Assembly: GCA_003290165.1 (NCBI GenBank)
Contig: QNQO01000829.1
Span: forward strand, 310,001-374,000
Reading direction: 5' to 3'
DNA: 64,000 bases
Source of the DNA: Berberis thunbergii
Lineage: Eukaryota > Streptophyta > Magnoliopsida > Ranunculales > Berberidaceae
Shown: piece by piece, positions 55,504 to 64,000 of the stretch
Position numbering within the stretch: position 1 is the first letter of the stretch
Layout of the letters: each line of letters starts with the position of its first letter
Notes under the pieces: generated by a model
What the model was told of the DNA's origin: nothing
Seen by the model: the letters and a program-made list of their open reading frames with translations, nothing else
Databases searched by the model: none
Made by a program: the position numbers and the translations under genes

Positions 55504-56390
55504 ATGTTTTTCTATGTGTCAAACAGAAACATAAGAGATAAAAACGAAACCAGTGTAATTGCTGGGGTGACATCTGGAGTGACTAAAATTCTTGCTCATG
55601 ATAGGCCAGAGAATTTTAAAGGAGTTGGTTTTAAAACATGGCAGAGCAAGATGTTGTTTTACTTCACAACATTGGGTTTGGCAAAGTTTCTTACCGAAGA
55701 TGAACTAAAGCCAAAAGATGGAGAAACCCAAGAGACCCACAAGGAAGTGTTCATCACAATTGAAGCATGGAAGCATTCTGACTTCTAGTGCCGAAACTAC
55801 ATGTTGAATCCGCTGGATGAAGTTTTGTACAAAGTCTATAGTACTATAAACAATGCTAAGGACTTGTGGGGAGCATTGGAAAAGAAGCATAAAACAATGG
55901 ATGTTGGACTAAAAAAATTTGTCATCGACAAGTTTATGGATTAGAAAATGGCTGATGCTAAAACTGTCATTATCCAGATCCAAGAAATCCAAATTCTCAT
56001 TCATGAAATGCAGGCTGAAGGCCACGTCATCAGTGAATCTTTCCAAGTTGCTGCTATTATTGGGAAGCTCCTTCTAATTGGAAAGATTTCAAGCAATATC
56101 TGAAACACAAGAGTAAGGAGATGAATCTTGAAGACTTAATCATCCACATAAAGATTGAGGAAGACAATCGAAGAACAAACAAGCGCACACCGGTTGAAAC
56201 AAAAGCGCATGTCATCGAGATTTCAAAGCAGCAAAAGAACTCTCACAAAAGGAAGCGATCCTCGAAGAATGAGAAAAATGACATAAACCCCAAAAGCCAT
56301 GCAAACTTTAAAAGGTTCAAGGGCTCTTACTATGTTTGTCGCAAAAAGAGGCATCATGCAAAGTATTCCGAAACCGTGAAGAAAAGATAA
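55504..56390 (+). pseudogene. gag: Copia gag
   Basis: Frames contain RPENFKGVGFKTWQSKMLFY, LGLAKFLTEDELKP, YKVYSTINNAKDLWGALEKK and later KSKEMNLEDLIIHIKIEEDN, the copia gag (UBN2-type) landmarks. The zinc knuckle is decayed (YYVCRKKRHHAKYSE, first Cys present, others altered). Stops at 55786 and 55942 and a frameshift near 56080 break it. Confidence 0.82.
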
Positions 56391-56499
56391 ACAAAAAGCA
56401 ATTTTCTCCAGTGAACTTATTAGAAGCTCTTGCATGTCTAATCGAAAGGTTACACATTAGCCCCAATGTATCTGAGGTTAACCTCATTAATCATCCTCG

Positions 56500-57560
56500 C
56501 ACATGGTGGCTCAAGACATCGGTGCCACCCGCCACATCTTCAGCGATAGGACCATGTTTTCAACTTATGAGAAGTTGAATAATGATGACAATGTCTTCAT
56601 GGGAAATGAATCAGTCTCAGCAATTGAAGGCAAGGGAAATGTGTTATTAAAATATATCTCAAGCAAGAACGTTAAGATGAAATATGTCTTGCATGTTCCA
56701 GAGATTAAGAAAAATTTAATCTCCGGTTCTCTTCTGGTAGAGAATAACTTTAAAATAGTTTTTGAGTCAGGTAAATTTTTCTTGTAAAAAAAGGAATATA
56801 TGTGGGACATGGTTACCTTACATATGGTCTTTTCAAGGCCAATGCGATGGTCATTAATAATGCAAAATTTGTTTCTCATTTGCTTGAGTCCCCTTTACTG
56901 TGGCATGATAGACTAGAATATGTGAATTTTAAGAAAATGAAAAGTTGGCTAGTCTAGGGTTAATCCCTAAATTTGATAATAAATCACAACACAAATACAA
57001 GGTTTGTGTGGAAGCACAAAGAAACACTGGAATTTTGGGTTTAGTACACACCGATTTATGTGATTTCAAATCAATTCCTACTCGAGGTGTGAAGAGATAT
57101 TTTATCACATTTATCGATGATTGTTCATGGTATTATTATGTGTATTATTAAATAGCAAAGACGAAGCAATCAATGCGGTTGGAAAATACAAAACTGATGT
57201 TGAAAATCAGTTAAATAAAAATATTAAAATAGATCTGATAGAGGCGGTGGGTATGAATCTCCATTTACAGAGATTTATAAATAAAATGGTATTATACACC
57301 AAACTACTGTTCCTTACTCACCACAATCAAATGGAGTTGTTGAAAGGAAAAATAGAACCTTGAAAGACATGATTAGTACTATGCTTATCAACTCCGGTCT
57401 ACTTGAGAACTTGTTGAGGAAAGTACTACATGTGGCAAATTGTATTTTAAATCGAGTGCTCCACAAGAATTTGATCAATTACCATATGAGATATGGAAAG
57501 GTAGATGACCATCCTATAAATACATTAAAGTGTGGGGGTACTTAGTGAAGGTTTATGTTC
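56500..57560 (+). pseudogene. Copia protease and integrase
   Basis: Protease region: [20 protein letters not shown], with the catalytic D-T/S-G-A changed to D-I-G-A, then [20 protein letters not shown]. Integrase follows: GLVHTDLCDFKSIPTRGVKR with the first catalytic Asp, YFITFIDDCSWYYYVYY, then after frame changes a block around THHNQMELLKGKIEP and KDMISTMLINSG. Several frameshifts and stops make it inactive. Confidence 0.8.
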
Positions 57561-57939
57561 AATCACCCAAAAGAAACAAACTATGAGCAAAAACCGTTGA
57601 TTGTTATTTTTTAGGAAATGCCGAAAATAACTGTGCATATAGGTTTTTGGTGTTTAAATATAATAATTGATATTCACGTTAATACTATTTTTGTGTCTAG
57701 AGATGCAGTATTTTTTGAGATTGTATTTCCTCATAGGAAATATTACATAGAATCAACACCACGTATGACTTTTGAGTAGTTTAGTGTTTCAAAAAGAACA
57801 CATGAGGTGTCAAATGAAGGGAGTGAGCAAAATATCAATTCTAATAGAATTAGAAATGTTGACTTCCTTAGACGTAGCAAGAGAGCTTGGAAATTGGTTG
57901 ATCTTCCTCCTAGACATAAACCAATTGGGTGCAAATGAA

Positions 57940-58830
57940 TCATCAAGCGTAAAATGAAATTTGATGGTTCCATTGATAAATTCAAATCTCGATTAATAGC
58001 TAAAGGGTATAGTAAAAAAGAAGACTTAGACTATTTTGACACTTATTCTCCGGTGACTAGGATAACATCAATTAGGATGTTAATTGTCGTCGCAACACTT
58101 TACAATTTGAAAATTACCCAATGGATGTAAAATCTGCTTTCTTGAATGGAGAATTAAATATGGAAATATATATGGATCAACTGGAAGGGGTCCGTGACAA
58201 AGGACACGATCACAAAGTATGTAAACTTGTTGGATCCTTATATAATCTAAAACGAGCTCCCAAACAATGGCATGAGAAGTTTGATGGAGTTATGTTGAAA
58301 AATGGATTCAACATAAACGAGTTTGACACGTGTGTCTACATAAAGAAAATCAATAATGCCTATGTGATAGTTTGTCTTTATGTTGATGATATGCTTATCT
58401 ATGAGACTAATAGTCAGGTTATTAAGTCCACCAAGCTTATGCTCACTGAACATTTCGATATGAAATATCTAGGTGAAGTAGACGTAATTTTGGGAATCAA
58501 AATATTGCAAAAACACCTGATGGGTTAGCTTTGTCTCAATCAAAATATTACATTGAGAATGTAATAGATAATTTCAAACAATACGGAACCAAGAAATCTA
58601 ATAATCTATTCCATCCATCCCATGTGCTACATAAGCATACAGGTCCAAGTGTTTCACAACTTGAGTACTCTTGCATTATTGGAAATTTAATGTATATGAT
58701 GAATTGTACGAGACTTGATATAGCTTATGCTGTGAGTAGAATAAGCAGATATACTTGTAAACTAAGTAAAGCTCACTTGCATGTTTTGCTATTTGAAAAA
58801 TACTTAAAACTATGCATTGCACTATGGTAG
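57940..58830 (+). pseudogene. Copia reverse transcriptase and partial RNase H
   Basis: RT blocks in order: a start around SRLIAKGYSKKEDLDYFDTY, MDVKSAFLNGELNMEIYMDQ, VCKLVGSLYNLKRAPKQWHE, and the active site VCLYVDDMLIYETN. RNase H begins after a frameshift: SQSKYYIENVIDNF, GNLMYMMNCTRLDIAYAVSR, then is cut at 58831. The Y-V-D-D active site is intact. Confidence 0.88.
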
Positions 58831-58831
58831 A

Positions 58832-59484
58832 CGATGTAGTCGAATCTTTCTCTCCTTGACCTTGACCTGCACAGGGAACAAAAGTGAGCCAAGGACCACC
58901 ATTGTGGTGGTCGATGACACTCCAATGCTAAAGTCAGACAAGGCTTGGGAAATGCTTAAAGTTGTAATTTGGGTTATGTAGCGTACCTTTTTTCATCAAC
59001 CCTGTGTCTTATTTATAATGCGAAAGTCCTCATTCAGCTAGGCCTTTGGTGGCGTAGTTTAGGAAAAGAGATCTTGCTGGAGATCCTTTCCTAGTTGGAA
59101 ATCGTCCATGTTGGAGAGTTTCCCTACACGACTTGTGCTCCTAGATCTGTGGGAGAGGTTTCTTTTTTGGAGTGTTGTCCATGCAAGGAAGTTTTCATGC
59201 ACGACTTATACTCTGGTAGATGTTTGCTAGTTGGATCCGATGTATTGTTGGCCTGCTCGTCTTAAGTGATCCCTTGATACTTGCCTGATTAGGCCTTACG
59301 GGTATTGGGCTTTACCGTGTGACATGTGGGCTTAGTAGGGCACCTTAGGGTTTCAGCCGAAATGGGCTTAATATTATATGGGCTTCACTAGATCAATTAG
59401 GTGATCATGCTCGCCTTACTCTGCTGATGAGATCATCGTGACACGCATACGACGTAGATTGAAGGACGATTTGGTGTATCATCA
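58832..59484 (-). repeat. Tat copy 2 LTR
   Basis: 653 bp, visibly more diverged from the first Tat element's LTRs than those are from each other. The first bases are cgatgtagtc in place of tgatgcagtc. Confidence 0.85.
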
Positions 59485-59841
59485 ACTACTCCCTCGAGTT
59501 AGTGGGCCATCACGTTAGTCCACTAAGTCACTTCAATAAGAAGTATACAGTCGAGATGATTGAATCTGAAACATCGTCTCGAGTGGCGCACATCACTAAA
59601 TGAGCACGTGACAGCTCGAAAAAAGGCACGACTCCCTGGTTCTATATAAGTTGTCGTCTCTGAATAGGAGAGTTTCTTTACTTTTATAATTTTTCTAAAA
59701 CTCCTTTATGCTTTCTTGCTTCAAGTGCATTAAAAAGTTCAAACTTTTTTTCATGGAGGACAATGTCGAACTCACCTCTAGATAGGAGCTGTCTCATGCA
59801 TGCCTTAACTTTATCGGGAGAAGAAGGATGGCGAATCCGAT

Positions 59842-61037
59842 TTGGTTAACGCCTGGAACTTACTCCCTTGGGGCGCTACCCAAAGTCCGTTAACGCCTCC
59901 GCAAGGGTTCATCGCCTTGCATAAAGGCATGTTTCAATTCGTGGTTCGCTTTCCAGTTCTGAAAGATATTTGGCGCTTCTTGGCGTATTTTTGCATTCCT
60001 CCCACTCTGATGGTACCGAACGAATTCAAGACCTTGATTGTTGTTCTTATCAGGGTGAAGGATGTTGGTCTTCGTTTAAACTCTGTAGGTAATCCATTTG
60101 CTGACTTCACATCACCTGAACGGCCACGGAGCCTATTGGCTGAGTACATCAAATTGCTTGGGTTCGCTATCAGATGATTTTAAGTTATGGTAGAAGTATT
60201 GTTTTCTGGCTTCTTCGGACTCTTTGTACTTTAAGCTGGAGGGCGTCCGATTGTCTGATACTTCAAATTTGATTGCAGTGAGCATAATATCCCTCCTCTT
60301 TTTTGTCTAATCTTCGCGGATGTTGATATGTCATTTTATTATTTTTTGCTGAGAAATTTGTAACTCCAACTCTTACTGAAGATGAGTCAATGAAAAAGGC
60401 GTTCAATAAGCTTTCTTTTATGACCATTGAAGAGGTTATGGCTTTGAGCAACATCGTGCGGAACGGGTTGTTCGAGTACTGTCATGTGGCTCCTATTTTG
60501 TTTAGGTCATTGCCGAAAGAAGTCAGCAGCATTCTTTCAAAGAAGAAAAATTTGACGATGCCTAGCCTTACGAGGCAGTCCGAGTTGGAGGCGACTCTGC
60601 CACCCATTTGTCCACCCAAGAGGAAGCGAGTTGGTTAAAAGACTGATTCTTCTTCTGATCTGCTGGTTCCTTTGGAAAATGAAGTGACCATTGTGGAACA
60701 TATAATTAACTAGTCCGCACAAGAGATTGTTCTGGGAAAGCAGGGTGTTGTGTTTGAGCCTCTTGCTTTTGTCGTTGTCCTGGAAAGGGATCATTTGGAG
60801 GTGGCGGCTGCCATCGAATCTATTCATGTTCCCCGTTCTACTGAAGCCACCGCCTTTGGAAGTGGATCTTATCCCTTTATCTTACCCTTAGACCCAAGTG
60901 CTTAGCATCGGGCTGAACCTCTAGTTGAGAAGGCTTCGACTGTGGAACTAGTATCTATGAAGGGTCCCCTCAAAGGAATAGTGTCGATATCCAAGGGCAA
61001 TGTGGGCGTGTTATTGGATCAGAGTGAGCTGCACCCT
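59842..61037 (+). pseudogene. Tat copy 2 antisense additional ORF (fragment)
   Basis: The block LHKGMFQFVVRFPVLKDIWR, then FLAYFCIPPTLMVPNEFKT and LIVVLIRVKDVG, is homologous to 27615-27775 in the first Tat element. Later frames include SFMTIEEVMALSNIVRNGLF (60410-60470) and a Pro/Lys stretch ending CPPKRKRVG. Stops and frame changes are present, and the frame is interrupted at 61037 by the CACTA insertion near a point matching DLHPEF in copy 1. Confidence 0.7.
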
Positions 61038-61216
61038 CACTACAACACAAATGCCCAATAATAGCATTTGTTAATAGCGGTTTTACTAAATACGCTATCA
61101 AAGATCAAATTTTTGGCGTAAACAAAAATGAAAACGCTACAAAAAAAAGGCAGGATTTTTGGCGCTCGCTTCCGTCCTCCCTCGTTTTACTGGGCGCTCG
61201 AGTTAGATAGAGCTCG

Positions 61217-61430
61217 ATGAAACTCCACCCTCCCCTCAATCTCGTCGTCTCCCTCACTGATTGCTCCCTCATCTCGCCATCTCCCTCCCTGTTCTCTCCA
61301 TATCTCCATCTCCCTCACTGCTCCCTCCATTTCGCCATCTCCCTCACTGCTCCCTCCATCTCTCCATCGCCCTCACTGCTCTCTCCATATCTTCATCTCC
61401 ATCTCTCCGTCGCCCTCCCTCTTTCGATAT
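61217..61430 (+). repeat. CT-rich tandem repeat leader
   Basis: Repeats of ctccctcactgctccctcca and catctcgccatctccctc in a loose period of about 30 bp. Open frames here are compositional. It resembles the leader at 34980-35050. Confidence 0.7.
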
Positions 61431-61479
61431 TTATGTTCTTCATTTCTGATATTTGGTTCTAATTTTGTTGGTTTTTCAG

Positions 61480-62100
61480 TACAATGAGATCCTTGGGAAA
61501 GGAGCTTCAAAGACAGTGTAAGAAACTTAAAACCCCATTTGTTATTTTTTCATCCCTTTTTGAGATTTTGAAGAAATTTCAGTTTTTTATGAGAACTTTT
61601 GCAGTTTTATGAGATGGGTATATGTTGATTTAGTTCTATGTTGGTGAGTTTTCTTCCTTTTTGGTTTTGGGTGTTGCAGTTACAGAGCTTTTGATAAGTT
61701 CGAAGGGATTGAAGTGGCTTGGAACCAAGTCAAGCTGTATGATTTCCTTCAGAGCCCTGAGGATCTTGAGAGGCTTTACTGTGAAATCCATCTTCTCAAG
61801 ACCTTGAAGCACAAAAACATCATGAAATTTTACACCTCTTGGGTTGATACGGCCAATAGGAACATCTATTTTGTAACTGAGATGTTCACTTCTGGGACTC
61901 TGAGACTCTGAGACAGTAAGTTTTCATGGGATTTCATTGATTTCCATTTTCAGTGTTTATGAGTATGGTACTTGAGATTTGGAATTTAGGGTTGTAATGT
62001 TTTTTGTAATTTTGATTCTCTTTTGATTAGATATAGGCAGAAGCACAAGAGGGTAAACATTAGAGCAGTGAAGCATTGGTATAGACAAATCTTGAAAGAA
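61480..62100 (+). pseudogene. WNK: Captured WNK kinase fragment, three exons
   Basis: Exon 61480-61517 (YNEILGKGASKTV) holds the glycine-rich loop. Exon 61680 to about 61917 reads [40 protein letters not shown] and [20 protein letters not shown]. Exon 62031 to about 62098 reads YRQKHKRVNIRAVKHWYRQI. VAWNQV has Asn where ordinary kinases have the catalytic Lys, the hallmark of WNK (with-no-lysine) kinases. An 8-bp tandem duplication actctgag (about 61896-61911) shifts the frame at the end of exon 2. The catalytic loop (HRDLK) and DFG are absent, so it is inactive. Introns sit in phase. Confidence 0.93.
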
Positions 62101-63068
62101 CTAATAGTGAACTCCTATTTGTTAAAGTTTGCCTATAATCAATAGTCAGTGCCATGGAGAACTCCTATTTGTTCACGAATAACTGCAACTATAACTGTAT
62201 GTTCTTTTGGAAAGGAATAAGGAGGTTTTCTTTAATTGTTTATTGTTTATTTAGTTTGTTCATTGCTTTATATGAGATATTATTAACTATTCTTTTGGTG
62301 CCTTAATGGCTAAACAAGTCATGCCATTTCGATGGTATACAAGTAGCACATGTTAAGGAAATATGATGAAAGGGTCTTTCCTTGTAAGCAATACATTGCT
62401 AGTAAAGTTCCTTTTTTGTTTATTTCTTGTTAGGTTAATGTGACTCTTTCTTATATTAGTCCACAAGTTTTTCTCTACCTACTTAATCTTTTGATGCAAT
62501 CTATATGTTTTGTTCCATTAAAAAAAGATTGGAACCAAGTGCAACTTCATTTTCAGTGTGTATCATGTCATTGGGGTGCAGTGAAGCGCCGAAGGAAGTT
62601 CATTTGGAGTTTCTTCTAGTGCTTTGTTGTAGTTGTATTAGTAGCAATCGGTTATTTATTAGCCTCTTATCTCGTCTTTTAAATGAATCAATTTTTACCT
62701 TTTCAGTAGGTAATTATGCTATTTTCTGTTTTTATTTTAAAACTTGATTTTCGCAATGCTAAGGTGATAAAATGTATGTTTTAGCTTTCTTTTGTTTCAA
62801 TATAATTTTGATTTCTTATTGGTGCCTTTCTAAAATAGAGTCTAATAGCAACTAATTTTGTTTATAATGATGACGCCATGAATGTTCTTGAATTGGTTGT
62901 CTTGCACTCTTGCCCTTTATAAGTCGTATTTGCATCATCACCCTGTTGTTGTATTTATTGTAAATTTTCACTTTCCTAAATTTTTGTATAGTTTCTATGA
63001 GAGGTATTAATAACAATTGAAATATTGATTCCTTTCTTCCATTTCCACTATGCTTGCGTACTTTTTAG
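62101..63068. other. No gene; AT-rich filler
   Basis: Sequence between captured WNK and pyrophosphatase exons. No codon-like frame was recognised. Confidence 0.4.
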
Positions 63069-63728
63069 ATATCAGATGCCCTACGGGACGGTGCAGAAGG
63101 TTTCTTCAGGAACTATTTCCAAAATGGCATTATTGTTAATACTAGTGATTTTTTGCATCTATTTGTTCTGTAGTACAACTTCTCAACAAGAATCCTCCGG
63201 TCTTGGGAAGTTAGATATACTATTCCAATCTCAATGTTCAAAAATGTTTTTGTTCACACATATCTTAATATGTTATTGCAGGTCAGCATCGCTTATATTA
63301 CAGTTGCTACTTTTCTTCTCGAAGCTATATGCTCAGGTGTTGCTGGCTATGTTGGTATGTGGGTGTCTATACGTGCCAATGTTCGCGTCTCCGGTGCTGC
63401 ATATATGCATATAGACACACATATATGCATGTGCGTACCATTCATCGATATGTGTTTGTGAACCTTTTGCAGCACGTGTGAAAAATTTGTTGTTAAACCT
63501 TTTAATAATAGGTAAGTTTACAACTTATTGACAAAACATTACGTACTCATGTAGTGTCTCTTCTCTTGGTGGGTTACGGTTTTGGAGCTTCCTTTGTTGC
63601 CCTCTTTGCCCAGTTGGGTGGTGGAATTTACACTAAGGCAGCCGATGTTGGAGCCGATCTTGTTGGAAAAGTAGAGCAGGGAATACCCGAAGACGATCTT
63701 AGGAATCCTGCGGTCATTGTAAATCTGG
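63069..63728 (+). pseudogene. Captured type II H+-pyrophosphatase fragment, three exons
   Basis: This family (VHP2/AVP2-like) is a membrane proton pump driven by pyrophosphate hydrolysis, located in the Golgi. Exon 1 (63069 to about 63204) reads ISDALRDGAEGFFR, then, after a frame-shifting deletion of about 10 bp, GTISKMALLLILVIFCIYLF. Exon 2 (63282 to about 63398) reads AYITVATFLLEAICSGVAGY then VGMWVSIRANVRVSGAA. Exon 3 (about 63545-63728) reads [40 protein letters not shown] and [13 protein letters not shown]. The substrate-binding motif [11 protein letters not shown] is intact. Exons expected between 2 and 3 are missing, so the copy is internally deleted. More may follow past the window. 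Confidence 0.9.
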
Positions 63729-64000
63729 CAAGTTGATTGTTCTTTTATGACTAGGATACAATTTTGCATAGTGTTGCGACTACATGTCATGTTATTTTAG
63801 TCCTTTTGACATTATGTTGTTATCATGGTATACATTTCGATAAAAAAGTTATTTGTTTTGGCTAAGCTATTTAGCATTTTGTTCATTGTTCTTTTTGAAT
63901 AGTTTATGAATGATTTTTGCTATGGAGATGCAACTATGTTGCATAAAACTCCTCGAAGTGAAAATTTCAATTGTTATTGTTATAATTCAATACTTAAGAA
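63729..64000. other. No gene recognised to the window end
   Basis: AT-rich sequence inside the second CACTA element, which runs off the window. Confidence 0.4.

Larger units (their letters stand above)
54468..58831 (+). mobile_element. Ty1/copia LTR element, decayed and 3'-truncated
   Basis: A likely 5' LTR/leader begins near TGTTGGAAATTTTG (54468). Gag, protease, integrase, RT and a partial RNase H follow in copia order (integrase before RT). Domain frames are broken throughout. The element stops at 58831, where the LTR of Tat copy 2 begins, so its 3' part is interrupted. Duplicated segments (acatatccaaag ... tttggtcaa) occur at 54975-55180. Confidence 0.85.
58832..61037 (-). mobile_element. 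Second Tat-lineage copy, 3' LTR and part of the antisense ORF
   Basis: The LTR 58832-59484 aligns with 26494-27178 (shared phrases ccattgtggtggtcgatg, atgctaaagtcagaca, gtgtcttatttataatgc, gtagtttaggaa) and ends gtatcatca, followed by actactccctcgag, the purine tract on minus. The internal part continues as the antisense ORF until the CACTA terminus at 61038. The orientation is the same as the first copy. Confidence 0.85.
61038..64000 (+). mobile_element. Second gene-carrying CACTA element (left end; right end outside the window)
   Basis: The terminus CACTACAACACAAATGC begins at 61038. Within 120 bp there is an inverted subterminal pair atagcg ... cgctat (61073-61099) and further cgctat/gcgta variants. 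The same terminus, CACTACAACACAAATGG, occurs at 34852. A CT-rich leader (61217-61430) is followed by captured WNK and H+-pyrophosphatase exons, both on +. No transposase is seen within the window. Confidence 0.7.

Noticed and set aside
63069..63728. Functional H+-pyrophosphatase gene entering from the right
   Set aside because: A frame-breaking deletion in its first recognised exon and missing middle exons argue for a captured, dead copy, although the sequence beyond the window was not visible.

Overview
ORGANISM AND OVERALL CHARACTER. The window is nuclear DNA of a flowering plant, probably a eudicot. It is AT-rich and intron-bearing, and plant transposable elements of nearly every class make up most of it: Ty3/gypsy LTR elements of Athila, Tat and Tekay (chromovirus) type, a Ty1/copia element, LINE fragments, Helitron-like elements, CACTA elements and a MITE. 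No intact single-copy host gene is fully contained. The only plausible resident host gene is a minus-strand first coding exon at 926-1117 (spatacsin-like). Other recognisable host coding sequence lies as exon fragments inside transposons, except a minus-strand fragment cluster at 16.0-18.5 kb whose carrier is unclear. LAYOUT. 0-2 kb: start of a minus-strand gene and a 133-bp inverted repeat. 2-10 kb: LINE fragments, AT-rich dispersed repeats and short tandem repeats. 10.15-14.95 kb: a candidate Helitron, then a head-to-tail array of Helitron-ended units (three of about 265 bp, then three complete plus one truncated unit of about 720 bp). 15.5-20.3 kb: minus-strand exon fragments (a KH-domain protein and an unidentified multi-exon gene) beside CACTA-like subterminal repeats, then a MITE with an 8-bp target duplication. 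22.4-54.3 kb: a four-deep nest. A decayed minus-strand Athila element (pol at 22.4-26.5 kb, gag/PBS/LTR at 50.4-54 kb) is split by a minus-strand Tat element (26494-50400, TSD CATAC). The right LTR of that Tat element is split by a CACTA element (34639-50366, TSD GGC). The CACTA element contains host exon fragments and a Tekay chromovirus (37382-46481). 54.4-58.8 kb: a decayed copia element cut off by a second Tat copy (58832-61037), which is itself interrupted by a second gene-carrying CACTA element (61038 to beyond the window). HOW THE PARTS RELATE. The insertion order can be read from the sequence: Athila, then Tat, then CACTA, then Tekay; and copia, then Tat copy 2, then CACTA 2. Both CACTA elements carry exon-intron pieces of unrelated host genes, all on the + strand: RPT5, FANCI, an auxin response factor, an AINTEGUMENTA-type AP2 factor and a nucleotidyltransferase in the first; a WNK kinase and a type II H+-pyrophosphatase in the second. 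Splice sites are largely kept but reading frames are broken in several fragments, so these are captured gene fragments (Pack-CACTA behaviour), not working genes. No transposase, CRISPR array, tRNA or rRNA gene was recognised.
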